A program made the translations under genes and the position numbers. This document shows positions 11,901 through 25,182 of a DNA stretch of 64,000 nucleotides, in pieces; the first letter of the stretch is position 1, and the number at the start of each line of letters is the position of its first letter. The stretch covers positions 15,419,216 to 15,483,215 of the forward strand of contig CM060849.1 of assembly GCA_030737835.1 (NCBI GenBank), given 5' to 3'. This stretch comes from Acorus gramineus (Eukaryota; Streptophyta; Magnoliopsida; Acorales; Acoraceae). Below the pieces are notes generated by a model. It did not search any database and had not been told where the DNA came from. It was given only the letters and a program-made list of their open reading frames with translations.

Positions 11901-14900
11901 ATACATTTGCATACCTAGTTTTTTATGTCTAGAGAGGTATTTCCATGCATTCCCGAGGTAAATATTACATCCTTTAAAATAACATCATTTTAAGCCAACC
12001 AAATAGCCCAGCAACAAGCAGGGAAAATTATCTGAGACATTTTAGCTTCTAGGTTTCTGTCACTCATTTTTTAATAAAAGTATGTCTGAATGGTACACCA
12101 CTAACTATATATCGATGCTTGTTTCTTAACAATATTTGTCTTTTATCAGGTGATGATAACTGTACAAAAAACATACTTGCATATGTCAGATGGAATTCAC
12201 AAACTTGAACAGTGTGGTTCATGAGCACTTGATTTTTTTTCATGGTTGACATGGAAACCAACTTACAGTGACTGAAGCTGAATTCTGAACTGTTATAAAC
12301 CATAATATATAGACAATAGGTGAATCAGATTTATTTTGTTTGGTGAATGCCACTCTGTTTAAAGTATCAAATGTCCCCAAAATTTTAAGTAAGAAATAAT
12401 ATTGCTGATTTGTTGTCATTTATGTGAACAACCTGAAGGCCCACAACTCTTATCCCTATTAGCCAACATTGGTGGGTTCTGACTTAAGACTTGTTCATTA
12501 CTCTTGGTACATCACTCTGGCGAAATGAGGGAATGTGGGTAGAAAATTTGAACACTTGAAATTTTGCATACTTGTGAGTCTGGCGTATAAATTCCTGAGG
12601 TTGTTCTTCACAAGTACCACAACTGTGCCAAATTATGCATGGTAGGTTTCATAAAGCCATCTCCAAACTTTAGTTATGTGGATTTTGATGTTGATGATGT
12701 AGCCGTGTTTGGGTGTTAAAATAATTTTTTTGTTTGAAGATGGATTCATGCATTACAAATTATTAAATATCTTTGTTCACTTGTGTCAGGATTCACTTGG
12801 TGGAAACAGCAGGACAGTTATGATTGGTAAAATTTCCATCTTCTCTCAGTGACTAGTTTGTACCGTGACCTTTGATTAATTTGCATATTGTACGCTAAGT
12901 AAAAGAACAGAACCACGTGTTCTATTGAATTCTTATTTCACCTTTTCTCGATTTTCTTTCCAGCATGCATTAGCCCTGCGGATATCAATGTTGAAGAAAC
13001 TCTGAACACTCTCAAATATGCCAATCGTGCTAGAAACATTGAGAATAAGCCTATTGTAAGTTTCTCATTTATTTATTCATCATAGAATTTATATTACTTA
13101 CTTTTCACATTTTCAAGCATGTGTATGCTTTATGTTAGTTTCGGGTCTGATTCTTTTTGGACACAGGTTAACCGTGATCCATCATCAAATGAGTTGCAAA
13201 GGTTGCGTCAGCAACTTGAATGCTTGCAGTCAGAATTACTTTCTGCTCGTGGATGCGTGCCTGTGTCGAATGAAGTACAGGTCTGTCTCAATCCATCTGT
13301 TTTTTATTGGTCATTTGTTTGCCAAATTGTGCTAAGGGTGTATTTATTTATTTGATATATTTTGTTATATAGGTTCTCAAGGAAAGAATTTCTTGGCTTG
13401 AGGCAACAAATGAAGAACTGTGTAGAGAGCTTCATGGATATCGTAGTAGATCTACTCTCACAGAAAAGTGCGACAGAAATGTTCAAGTATACTTTTTTCC
13501 TGTTGTTTTTTTATCTTTTATCTTTTGTTTCTACATGCTTTTGGACACACTCAGCTTGAATTTTTTATTTTCGAGTTTTATAGTCATATAATGTACTAAA
13601 TATATGATAATGTTTGTATTATTGTTATTAAATTTAGAATTCTTTTTCAGGTCTTTGTGGATGCTAAACTGTTTTTCATCTACAGGAAAAGAGCACTGGT
13701 CTAATCAAAGCAGAGGGGCTTAAAAGGGGCTTGCAGAATATGGATGTAACCGACTATCCCATGAGTGAATCGACCATTGGTATGATAATCTTCTTCAAGG
13801 ATATATCAGCCATAATATGAATTTTTTTTCTCATCTTATCTAAAAAATAAGAGATTTTATTATCAAATTTTTCTAATCTTGTTTTTATTTATTAATTGCT
13901 ACTATTCACTTGTACTTTTTGAGATGAAAATTTTGCTTCTTGAACTTTCCATGTTTGGATTACTAGTTGATTCCCTAACCATTAGTATGATAATCTTCTT
14001 CAAGGATTCATCCACCATAATATGATTTTTTTTTCTCATCTTATTTTATTAACAGAATTTTGTAATCTTGTTCTTATTTATTAATTGCTACCATTCACTT
14101 GTACCTTTTAAGATGACAAATTTGCTTCTCGAACTTTCCATGTTTGGATTACTGGTTGATTCCTTAACGTGTGTATTCCTGCTTCTAGATGTTGATAATA
14201 CCAAGGAAATTAATGAAGAAGCAGCAGCAGCAAAAGAATGGGAGCACACAATTCTGCAAGATACCATGGACAGGGAATTGCATGAGTTGAATAAACGTTT
14301 GGAGCAAAAAGAGGTATTTCTTTGAGTTTTGTAAGCACATCTTAATTGTTAACAGTCTTTATTCACAACAGCCATGAGTTCTGATATACCAGCTTTCATC
14401 ATAACTTTAAAATTTGTGTTTTCCTAAATGAAAATATAGCATTGTAGTCCATGTTCAAATCTACAGATTAATGTCCCAATCAAAGTTTTCAATCTCCAGT
14501 TTTACTTTTGAAATAAGTAGCTTGATACTGTGAGGTCATAAATGTGGAATAGTGGAATGCATCCTAATTTAGTATGAAGAGTTTAGTGACACCATAATTC
14601 TCAGGTGTTCCAACTTAACAAATAAACTATGTATAAAGTACCTAAGGGTGGTAAGATGTATGATCTTATTGTAGTATCATTTTTTTATATTTATATGTTC
14701 AAATATATAATAATATCTTAAAATGGAAGGAAATCTTAAAGGCCTTCTTCTTCAACTGTTATTCTATGAATATGATTTGCAAGTTATGGATTATATTTCA
14801 GAAACAAGTTGAAAGTAATTAAAAAAATAAAAGGTAAAAATAAAGACTTTTGTTTAAACATAAAAGCTCACTGAATAGCATCTTGATGGTTTAAAATAAA

Positions 14901-17900
14901 AGCTCACTGAATAGCATCTGATGGTTTAAAATTCCAGTGTACCTTGAACTGGTATAGATTTATGTATTTCTTTATCAATTTTACTGAAAAAAATGGAACA
15001 AAAAAGGGTCTGCTTAATCTAACTGATGCTATATGGTACTACATAGATATGTATATCAAGTTTGATGCGAAGTGATTTCAACAATGCTAGCTTTACAAAC
15101 CTGAAACTTTAGTGTGGATCCCTAAAATATGGTTGTCCTGTCTGTGCTTGCAAGATGATGTCCTTAGTATAACCAGATAGTGAGTGCAATTTATCTTTAA
15201 ATCGGTATTTTAAGGACCGCATGTAAAATATCAGGGTTTAAAATTTGTAAATGCTTACATCTTATCTACTGAATCTTTCTGAAGAATACGTGTTACATTT
15301 TCATACCCTTATTATGGGTTTTAATCATAAAAAAAATTAGATTTTGGGGCAATGGGGACTCTCCTTAATGCTTGATGATTTTTGTAATATTCTGTCACTA
15401 AGAAGAAGTGCAGAGCGCAACTGTGCTTTCAGTTATTTTAAATGTCATAAAGCCTGTAAAAATGAAAATATTATATTTTCTTGAACTTCTAACCAAGAAA
15501 GACTCCTCTTGGTGTATGCTTGATATTAAGATCAGAAATGCAATTCCAAGTCAATTTCAACCCAAAATGGCATGTTTTTCGATAGTTCATCTTCTTTAGA
15601 TAATATAACGTCTTCTCAGATCCCTTTTTTTAAAAAAACATTTTGTATATAGAGTTACCTTTGAATTCATAAAAAAATTCCTGATCTTGTTTGGTAATGA
15701 TCTCTCTAAGTTTGTGCATTGATATCATGCACACACAATAGGTTAAGTTTGAACTTACTGAAACTAAAAATCGGATTATTCTCCTCACAAAATAAATGTA
15801 GGTTGTTCTAAAGTTCTAATAACCTCATTCAAACACTCCAGTGCAATATATTGCATCATGATCATGCCTATGATACATAACTATTTGTGAATAGGCATTC
15901 TCACGTGCTAATAGATAAAATTCTGATTGACTACAATTTCATCTAAAAGACATAGGCAAATATGTGTCTTCCTATACATTCGGAGAATCTCCTCATATAT
16001 TAATTGTTCAACAGTCACTTAGGATTGAAAGACAAGACATTTTTTCCAATATTCTAAATTAGCAGCAACAATTAGAAGTATACGATCACTAATGTTCTCA
16101 TGGTTATGTCTTCTGCAGACAATTAGAAGTATAGAATCAGTAGTGTTTTTGGAAAGTGGAAGTCTAGTGTACAGTGCAGTTAATACAAGATATTCCAATA
16201 TAAATTCTGCTTTAGTTTTTAAAACTGTATCTTTTATTTTTGTGCAGTCAGAAATGAAACTTTTCAATGGCTCTGATACTGCAGTCCTTAAGCAACATTT
16301 TGGAAAGAAGCTACTGGAACTTGAGAACGAGAAAAGGAGCGTTCAGGTTGCGGAACATTATTAGACATCTCTCACACACGCACGGCATGCATGCACATGT
16401 TAACTTACTCCATCTCATGATTTTTTTGTCAAATCTGATGCCAATTATTTGATTGAATATTTTTAGCAAGAAAGAGACCGCTTGTTGGCTGAAGTTGAAA
16501 ACCTTGCCGCTACTTCAGATGGCCAGACGCAAAAGTTGCAAGATATTTATGTGCAAAAACTCAAGGCACTTGAGGCACAGGTGAAAAAGAGTTCTGATAT
16601 TCCTCCATAGTTATGATTCAGCTATTCCATAAATTTTTTTTCTGAAATAAGATAGGAGAGTCTTATTGAAAAGAAACCACCGAAAAGAGGGAGACAAGGG
16701 ATCTCCTTACATTACTATAAAAAAAATTACGACATGTTTGTTTCAGATTCTGGATCTTAAGAAGAAACAGGAAGGCCAGGTGCAACTCTTGAAACAAAAG
16801 CAAAGAAGTGATGAGGCAACAAAAAAACTGCAGGAGGAGATACAATCTATAAAGGCACAGAAGGTTGTTCCCAACTGTTGTTTTGCAGGCAGTTTTCATT
16901 CTTTACTGAGATTTTCATGTTCTTATATGTTATGCTGATGCTAAAGATTTGAATGAACACAGGTTCAATTGCAACATAAGATTAAACAAGAAGCAGAACA
17001 TTTTCGGCAGTGGAAGGCGTCTCGTGAAAAGGAACTTCTGCAGGTAATCTCTCTATATATTTCTTCTCAAATATTATGAATCCTTTTATATTTATTCATT
17101 CATTTTTCTCCATGCTTTGTCATCCAACTTGATAATATAATCTGATGTAATAACGGAACTCCGGTATCTTTGCACTATTTTATACACAACGTTTTTAACC
17201 TTTTGATTGTATTCCTAACAAGATACTGATCAGGATAGTTTCTTATGCTGATTCCTTAGAGTTTCAGTACTTTTTGCTTTACGAGCGTAAAGTTTAAAAT
17301 TAGTAGACTAAACCTCCCACTATGAAAGAAACTCCCATTATATACAACTTTTAAAACTCATTGTTCCAGATCTTTGTTTTATTTATAAATAAATGTCCAT
17401 CAGGATGTACTTTTTATATCACGTCTTTTGCTGAAGGTTTGTAGTTTAACACATTCTATAATTTTGAAAAACTTGTCTGATTCCTCTAAATTGCAGTTGT
17501 TTACTACCATTGTGACACCAGTAATTATATAAAGTTAAATGGGAACATAATAGGTAGGCTAAAACCGAAATGTTTATTGCGAATCAACTGTAACTGGAAC
17601 ACTTTCTCCTGAATAATGCAGTTTTTCTGAAATTGTGGACTCTTCTTATGAATGTCTTATGTTGTTTCTACCACTAATTATTTCAAAGGTCATATTTGTT
17701 GAAATTTTGTGTTCAGTTTCATTCAATCTCTTATTATTTTGGATTACTGAACTTTTAATATTCTACTCTTTTCTGTTTTTGCTCTTCATTTTTCGCTTAT
17801 ATAGCTACGAAAAGAGGGTCGGAGAAATGAATATGAGCGATATAAATTGCAAGCTCTGAATCAGAGGCAAAAACTGGTATACTTCTTCATTATCTCTATT

Positions 17901-20900
17901 AGCATATGGATTGGATGATTAAACTTTTGGGATGAATCTAGTGAAATTTTTTTGTTTCTTGGATTTGTATTGATCATTATCTTATCCATCTTGCAAATTT
18001 TATTACATGGCCATGGTTATTGGGATTCTCTCATATTTTTTATTCTCAAGCATAGATCCCACACTACCAAATTGAATGCCCACAACCTATTAGCTGGTTC
18101 ACATTAGATTATGAGCCGTAAACCAAAGAGATAATAGAAGTCAGTTATTTTCTCTTTTTTTTTTTTTTCGTTTTTTGAAAAAAGTTAGACCTTCTACCAT
18201 GATATATTAATGGAACATTGTACAAAGTTGCATAAGAAAGATCAGTAAGGCCTAGTTTGGTAAAAAGATAGTTTTTAGGATAAGTTAGTCTAATTTATGA
18301 GGATAAAAAATCCATTATTTTTATCCAGATTTGCATTTGTTAATACTTTTTATTATCCTCATTTTTTGTGTTTTTATCCTCAATCTTGCATTTGGATCAA
18401 ATATGGGATAACTTTAAATTTTTTTAAAAATACCAAGTCTATCTTTCTTATTAATGGGGGTATTAATGTTGTTTAGTGGAACACATTCTTTTAATTTTTT
18501 GTTTGGTTTTTTTTTTTTTGGGAAAGGTAGTCATCAATGTTATCCCAATTTTACAAAATAGGAATAAAAAATTGGGACAAAGTCTGTTCCACTTTTTACC
18601 CAGAACAAACTATCCTCATTTTTTATCTCAAAATGTGGACAATTGTCCATGCTTTATCCCCTTTTTTTATGCCATATGGGATAACAAGTGATTTAACCCA
18701 ATTTTTTCCTTATCCCAACCCCTTATCCCCATGCCAAACTAGGCCTAAGAGAATAGAAGTCAGGTTAACTGGTTGTCATAAAACAATTCTCAAATCTTCC
18801 TTTGTTTTTGGAAATCGCTCCATTACCCCGAATGCATTAAAACAGAATTGAAGTACAAAGCACAAAACATTTCTCAAGCTTGGGTTGAGTTTCTACAACC
18901 TCAAAGCCAGCCGCCATTTGGGACAAGGCTCATGTTTATGTTTATCTATTATGTCCCAAATAACTTATTAAGCCTTCAATCAAACTGAATACTCTCTGGA
19001 TTTGAAACACCAATGTTGTGCACTGATAATTAGACATCAATGTATAATTTATTTTAGTAAAAAAAAAAATTGTATCAACTAACATGTAAACTACTTTAGA
19101 TGAAAGGTTGCAGAATATTTATGTCAGAAATGTGAGGAGGGAATGCCTGTACACTGGTTAGAATGGTACAAATTTTAAGTTAACCATTGTATTTCATACA
19201 AGCAGAGTACAGGTGTAACGCCCCCCTAGTCAGGAAAATGCTTGGTTCCTACCATGTTCTTGGATATATTGAAGTACTTTATCTGTTAGGTAATAAATGC
19301 CTGTAATGGGTTCTGGTCTACCTGTCCTGGGAAATTTTTTTGTGTCTTCCTGGACAAAATCCAAGAAACTTTTGGGAGGAGCAGCCATCAATGATCAAGC
19401 AACATTATGCCAAGGCATCTTCTAGTTGATTTCCATAGGCAAACGTGGTAACTAGAGGTTATATAGAAGTACTGACATTTGTTATACTTGAAATTCATGG
19501 ACGCTGCAATGATTTGTTTCAAAGGTAACTCAGCAAACAGGGAAACAGGCCGACACAGAACAAATTATTCATAAATTCTAGCAGGCTGGTTACAAGATGC
19601 ATTAGATGACTGGGATGAATGATACTTTCTCTAAAAAATTGTTCTCCCACCTACACATTGTCAGGGGTTGTATTTGAACCTAGCCCCCCAATTTGGAGGT
19701 GGGTGGCACTTGCTGTCTAAGCATAACATATTTCACAGGATGAATAATACCTGATATTTTATCTTGTTGGCTGATATGCTGACCAAAGAAATGGCTATGA
19801 ATATATATCAATAATTTATGTTTCTAATTCAGTTCGTATAAATTAGAAATTGATTGTACAATTTTTTTTTCATTGGGCTTCCAAGGTTTGAACCTTGTTC
19901 TCTAGAAAGAAGAAATTGTCCTCTTTAAAGTATGAGGAAGACCATGGTGCACATTATATAATTTTACATATTTCAATTTAAGAGTAAAAATAAAATTAAC
20001 TTGTCACACTTATGGATGTAGGTTCTTCAAAGGAAGACAGAAGAGGCTGCCATGGCCACAAAGAGATTGAAAGAGCTCCTAGAAGCCCGCAAGTCTGTGG
20101 CTCGCGAGAACTCAGGTATGCTAACATTCTTCTAAGTTTCTTTCTCTTGCTGGGTAGATTTATTTTCATTTTTTACTTGAATCTAAATTCATGTCTTCCT
20201 CTTTTTGTCTAGTGACCGCAAATGGTACCTCTAGCCAGGTAATGATCTAGATATTGAAATAGTTAATATAATTGAATAACTTCTTTCAATCTCACAAATT
20301 ATTTTTAATAACTAAGAATCCCTTACTATTTTTAACTTCTTGAAATTTCAGGGCAATGAAAAATCCTTACAACGTTGGCTTGATCATGAACTTGATGTCA
20401 TGGTAAATGTGCATGAAGTTCGTCTAGAATATGACAAACAAAGTCAAGTGTATGTGATTGAACATGAGAATTTGGGCACTTTATCAATATATATTCTGTG
20501 CTTCTATTTTTTCATTAAATGAGTTCTTTGTTCTATTCAGACGAGCTGCATTGGCAGAAGAGTTGACTATATTAAAGCAGGTGGATGAATTAGATGCAAG
20601 GGGTTGTACTCCTCCTAGAGGAAAGAATGGATCTTCAAGGTTATATATATATTTTTTTAACATACTTTCATTCAGTTTTTGGTGGTTATACACTTGTGCT
20701 AGATTCCTCATGTCCCCTGTTTGAGGACTTTCATTTGATTATTGAATCAGGGGAGTCCTGACTCTCTTTTAAATAAATAAACAAATACTTGTCATAGAAT
20801 AGAGCCAAGTTGATTCAAAGGTTCCAGTTATTCATTTTGCAGAACGTCTGCGTTATCACCAACTGCAAGATTGGCAAGAATTTCCTCTCTTGAAAACATG

Positions 20901-22595
20901 CTGAGTCTATCTTCCAATGCACTTGTTGCAATGGCATCTCAACTTTCAGAAGCTGAGGAGAGAGAGCGTGCATTTACTGGGCGTGGACGTTGGAATCAGT
21001 TGCGCTCAATGGCTGAAGCAAAAAGCTTACTCCAATACTTGTTCAATGTTGCAGCTGAAGCAAGGTGCGTCACTTTCAATCAAATAAAAGAACTTTAATC
21101 AGTTCAAGTTTTATTTACGTATGTTGTGTCGTTTTGAATTTGCATCATTATTTTTATCATTAAAAAATAGAATAGGCTAACAAAGGCAAATTTTTGTTCT
21201 GGAAACATTGATATTGTTAATGAAGAGAATCTAAAAGAAAAAAATGACATAATTACTTAGAACCAGCTTTCTTTATCAGTCAAACACAGTCGAAAGTTGG
21301 CTTAGGAGACTTTCCAGGTGATTGGGAGAACCAATTGTTTTTATATGTTGTTTCTATATATCTCTATATGAGAGTACATTTTCCACTTTATATGGTTGCA
21401 ATTAAATAATGAGGTTACACTGGCATAATGTATGTCTTAACAGTTGATCACGGAATAACTTCATTTAATATTATGAGCAGTACATTTTCCACTGTTAGTA
21501 GCATGCATTTAATTGTAGCATCTGATGATCTACACTTGAGTAATTCTGCATGGTATTTCTGATGACTCAATATGATATATAAAGTGATTCTTTATCAACA
21601 GGTGCCAGTTATGGGAGAAGAATATTGAGATTAAGGAGATGAAAGAACAAATGAATGAACTTATTAATCTATTGCGCCAGAGTGAAGCTCAGAGGAAAGA
21701 AATTGAAACTAAGCAGAAACTGCAGGAGCATGCTGTTGCCATTGCCTTGGCAACATCAACTACGGTGAGATTTCGCATTAGATGAAAAATGAAGTTATGT
21801 TTGATTTATGATACTTTATGGAAGTAAAGGTATATTCAAATGAAAATTGTATGTCTGTGATTCGACATAGAAATATGGACTGGGAACAATAAGTCAAGTT
21901 ATTATCTCCTATCAAATAAAATAATCCCCTGGACTTGAACCACTGTAATTTAACTGACCTGGAAATTTGAAATCTGTCCTTAACATACAAATGGCTTATA
22001 TGAATTTCATAATGTTGTAAATTCATATGAGCAAGATGAAGTGGAGTTCTCTACATTAAAGCTTACTTCATGCATAGATCCTTCCTTTCGTCATGAGTTT
22101 TTATGAATATTATTCTTTAACTGCATGTAACTCACATAGAGATTAATACAGGGAAATTCACATTCACTGAAACATAGCGCTGATGACAATGGAGGTGCAC
22201 TATCTCCTGTGCCATTACCTGCACAAAAGCAGCTAAAATACTCTGCCGGTATTGCAAATGGCTCAAGCAGAGGTTCTCCTACTCTCCCATCTCAAACACG
22301 AAAGGTCCGAACCAAACTCTATATAATTCTTTTTCCTTCTTAATGGTGGTGCATGTTGATAATTCAGTCCCTACTGCAGATGGTACCTGCTGTGCAAATA
22401 CCGTTGGGGAAGAAACTAGCGACAGTTGCGCATGCTGGAAAGCTCTGGAGATGGAAGAGAAGCCACCATCAGTGGCTGTTACAGTTCAAATGGAAGTGGC
22501 AGAAACCATGGAGGCTCTCAGAATGGATCAGACACAGTGATGAAACTATCATGAGGTCTAGACCACGGCCACAGCCCCTTCTAAACATGATATGA
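5926..22595 (+). CDS. KIN4A: Kinesin-4 motor protein, KIN-4A / FRAGILE FIBER 1 type
   Basis: A plus-end-directed microtubule motor. The FRA1/KIN-4A family works at cortical microtubules in delivery of non-cellulosic wall material and in cell elongation. Coding exons: 5926-6042, 7176-7322, 7439-7588, 9861-10114, 11224-11414, 11549-11673, 12790-12826, 12964-13055, 13167-13280, 13373-13486, 13686-13779, 14189-14313, 16248-16346, 16467-16580, 16747-16863, 16963-17043, 17805-17876, 20022-20115, 20213-20238, 20352-20449, 20541-20639, 20843-21064, 21602-21764, 22152-22304, 22380-22595. All phases join, giving 1037 aa, close to Arabidopsis FRA1. The motor domain (about 10-370) has P-loop GQTGSGKT at 87-94, NNQSSRSH at 219-226 and DLAGSE at 267-272. 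A long coiled coil follows, then a conserved Trp-rich basic tail ([11 protein letters not shown] from 988). The ATG at 5926 matches the family N-terminus; an in-frame GTG at 5914 is not used. Introns 3, 12 and 17 are about 2 kb. Intact, no frameshift. Confidence 0.97.
6885..7100 (+). mobile_element. Possible tRNA-derived SINE in KIN-4A intron 1
   Basis: A box-A-like motif (TTGTCCTAGTGGCA, about 6897-6910) is followed some 35 bp later by a box-B-like motif (GGTTCAAATTC, about 6942-6952). This is the spacing of an internal RNA polymerase III promoter. No clear target duplication or 3' tail was recognised, and the clover-leaf stems of a real tRNA do not form, so this is only a candidate. Confidence 0.3.
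8629..9661. mobile_element. Mutator-like foldback element in KIN-4A intron 3
   Basis: A 1033-bp non-autonomous element. It starts GGGTTAAAAATATTTAAG and ends with the inverted counterpart GATATCTTTAACCC. It is flanked on both sides by the perfect 9-bp duplication TAAAAAATA (8620-8628 and 9662-9670), the target size typical of Mutator-like elements. The inverted arms run for several hundred bases and contain internal repeats of a unit with 'gacaaattagtcc...gcaaaagataaaattgcccc', so the transcript could form a long hairpin. No transposase is present. The host intron is spliced across it (donor 7589, acceptor 9860). Confidence 0.9.
13773..14168 (+). repeat. 205-bp tandem duplication covering the intron 11 donor of KIN-4A
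   Basis: Unit 1 begins in the last bases of exon 11 (ACCATTG|GTATGATAATC, 13773). Unit 2 begins at 13978 with ACCATTA|GTATGATAATC and runs to about 14168, just before the exon 12 acceptor. The units are clearly alignable along their length, with scattered substitutions and a small deletion. The duplication therefore copied the 5' splice site together with seven exon bases. Confidence 0.85.
14861..14931. repeat. 36-bp tandem duplication in KIN-4A intron 12
   Basis: Two adjacent copies of a unit starting TAAAAGCTCACTGAATAGC differ by one missing base. It lies within the 1.9-kb intron between exons 12 and 13, which otherwise shows nothing recognisable. Confidence 0.8.
18249..18745. mobile_element. 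PIF/Harbinger (Tourist-like) MITE in KIN-4A intron 17
   Basis: A 497-bp element with terminal inverted repeats GGCCTAGTTTGGTA at the left and the complement ATGCCAAACTAGGCC at the right. It is flanked by a 3-bp TAA duplication (18246-18248 and 18746-18748), the TWA target typical of Harbinger elements. The body is AT-rich and repeatedly contains 'ttatcc', with no transposase. It is one of the best-preserved elements in the window, with near-perfect ends. Confidence 0.88.
19632..19740 (-). mobile_element. Possible SINE fragment in KIN-4A intron 17
   Basis: Read on the minus strand, a box-B-like GGTTCAAATAC lies downstream of a GTGCCACCCACCTCC block. This arrangement resembles the head of a plant tRNA-derived SINE. 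The 3' end and target duplication are not clear. An alternative is a chance match or a degraded tRNA-related sequence. Confidence 0.28.
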
Positions 22596-22686
22596 GGATC
22601 ATGGCTTTGCGTACACTATATAGTCTAGTTTTCGAAATGACAAGCTCTTTCATGGATGCATACCAGAGGGAAAAAAATGGTTGCAA

Positions 22687-22777
22687 GTAAGTGCTACAAA
22701 TCCTCACATTGCTTTATATGTTGATTCATGCGATTAAGTTTTCACAAGTAATCTCATGATTATTTTCTTTGGTGCAG
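22687..22777 (+). other. Predicted 3'UTR intron of KIN-4A
   Basis: A strong donor (CAA|GTAAGTGC) and a pyrimidine-rich acceptor (TTTCTTTGGTGCAG|ACATG) bound a 91-nt AT-rich segment starting 92 nt downstream of the last stop-codon base. The size and signals match the gene's other short introns. If spliced, an exon junction would lie more than 55 nt after the stop codon. The 3'UTR continues to roughly 23.1-23.2 kb; no single polyadenylation signal stands out. Confidence 0.6.
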
Positions 22778-24552
22778 ACATGACGAATAGTTGGAAGGTG
22801 AGAGGGACAATGTTATGCTATAAAACATATGCCAAGTTGAATTAAGTGGGAGTGTTTGAGTAGAAGGGATGGTGAATACAGCAGGATGGCTCGGTTAAAC
22901 ACACGTGTGAATTTAATTTTCTGTTTACATTTTTTTTGTTCAATTGTTTGTCACAGAATAACAATATAGAGGTAAATAATCCTCTTTGTTGGCCCCTTAT
23001 TTTTTCTGGGTGAAGGTGTTTCTTTGTAATGCTTTACATGTTTTACGTGTAAATCTTGTTTTCATATGTATTGTGTAGTAAAGCTGAAAAATTGTTTGTA
23101 GTAAGGAATTGCAAGTATCTTTTTTTGTAAAACTCTTACAAACTCAGTTATTGATTGTTTTGTACCCTGGTGATATAAAATGAGGGTAAGGTGCTGGTGC
23201 TGTTACTGTTACATTCTTATATGCACATTTTACATGCAGTTTCACATGCAAAACGAGATATATTCATATGAATTACAGCATGGATGTTGTATCAATTTAA
23301 AAAGTGTGAAAACAAATAAAAAGCCAGCACTTATACAACCGTCAAATTGAATGACTTATCACAAACAATAGTTGGTTTAATGTGAAGATTATACAAGGCA
23401 AAACGAATTAATCACAAACTTGACAATACTGGAAGATTTAACAAGGAAAAAAAAGAAACAAAAAAAAAAAAAACACTTACCTTAAAAAAAAAAAAAGATT
23501 ATATCACTAGGCATAATGAATTTTGTTGTGTGTGTTCAATCATACTGTCATACATGAGGAAGAGGATGAAACATATACTTTGTTAATATGAGTATATGCT
23601 CAGTTGATTTTCTATCGACGCATATAGGACTGGAATGGATGAGGGAAATAAAACTACATGTGTGTAACAACACTCTTAGTTAATTAAGTATCTATGCCCA
23701 TAAAAATTTAGTACATACTCATATAAATTAAAATACACATATTTTAATTATATTTTTCAATCTGTGCCTCTTGGTTTTGGTGGTTGAAAAATCACAGTTT
23801 TTTTATTTTTTAATTATTTTTTTATTTATTTTGTTTTTCATGATCGCCAATTTGAATATCTCACATTTTTTTGGAAGTAAATTTTTAACATATAGGACGT
23901 ATCCTTGTGTTGTCATCAATTGTTTTTTTCATATTTATGTTTTTAATTTTTTTTCCAATTTTATTTTTTCTTTTTGGTGATGATAAATAATGAGATTTCA
24001 ATTTTTTTTTAAAAAAATACAAATAAAATTTTTAAATTTTCTAAATATGGAAAAAACAGTAAAAAAAATTGTTAATTACTTCAAGGACTCGGTCTTTATC
24101 GGTCCATTTTAATTATCTTGAAATATCATACAATTATATTATTTTATCAATATTTTTTTTTACTCTAAGCTTATTGCCAACCCTCCCCCCCCCAGCCACA
24201 CACACACTACAAAATCTACATGATATTTTTCACCCAAACAATTGTAAATAGTAGAATCTTTTGGATCTTCTAAAATCTTTTGAAATTTTTTTAATAAATT
24301 TTTTCTTTGGTGATTATTTTTAATTCATTAGGGGATTGTACAGTAAGAAATTAAAGAATTCAGGCAAAAAGAACATACATAAAGAAATTAAAGAATTTAG
24401 GCAAAATCCTTTGGGGGAGAATATAGTATACCCGTAATAACTAATTAAAAATTTGATGGATCCCACGAGGTTTTCCCACCTACAATTAAGTAGATGATAT
24501 TACGTGTAGATTTTGTAATAAATGCATATCATGTACATATTTTTTTTTTTAA

Positions 24553-24997
24553 AGATTTTTATTTTTAAGTTCATGTAAACATGTCTATTTAAATATTGAT
24601 ATTTCCCTTCTTCATATTTCCTTTTTAGTCTCCATATTCAACCGCCTATTTGGTTTTTAATCCCTCCGTCAAACGTCTGTCCATACACCGTTAATTTGTG
24701 AAATGTGATTTATTTTTAAATCCCTGTAAACTATGTTATTTAGTGATTAGTCCCTTCCTTCTTCATATTTTACAGGGACTAATCACTAAATAACATAGTT
24801 TACAGGGACTGATCACTAAATAACATAGTTTATAGGGACTTAAAAATAAAATTATATTTCACAAATTAACCGTACGTTTGACGGAGGGACTAAAAACCAA
24901 ATAAGCGGTTGAATATGAGGACTAAAAAAGAAATATGAAAAAATAAATGATCGATCCCTAAATAGGCATATTTATATGGACTTAAAACTAAAAATCT
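24553..24997. mobile_element. Inverted-repeat (foldback) element
   Basis: About 445 bp with long imperfect inverted arms. The left arm contains 'aaccgcctatttggtttttaa' (near 24640-24660) and the right arm the complement (near 24891-24911). The centre holds three copies of a motif combining 'aaactatgttatttagtgat' and its complement. The outer ends are AGATTTTTA and its complement TAAAAATCT. No clean target duplication was found. The style resembles short Mutator-like MITEs. Confidence 0.7.
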
Positions 24998-25182
24998 CAT
25001 TTAAATTTTAAATGGGTCTTACCAATTATGTGGTCTATCACTAGATTTTCCGGTTGAAATAGTATTCTAATAAAAATGTTGAAAATATCTTATAAATTTT
25101 AAACAAAAAAAATAGTATAACCAAATTCACCAAGAATAATGATTATTTATACCATTTTTTCAAGCATTGGTATAAATAAAGT

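Noticed and set aside
12004-12140. tRNA-like or small-RNA gene candidates in kinesin introns
   Set aside because: No clover-leaf with paired stems could be built around any of the stretches inspected; only loose box-B matches.
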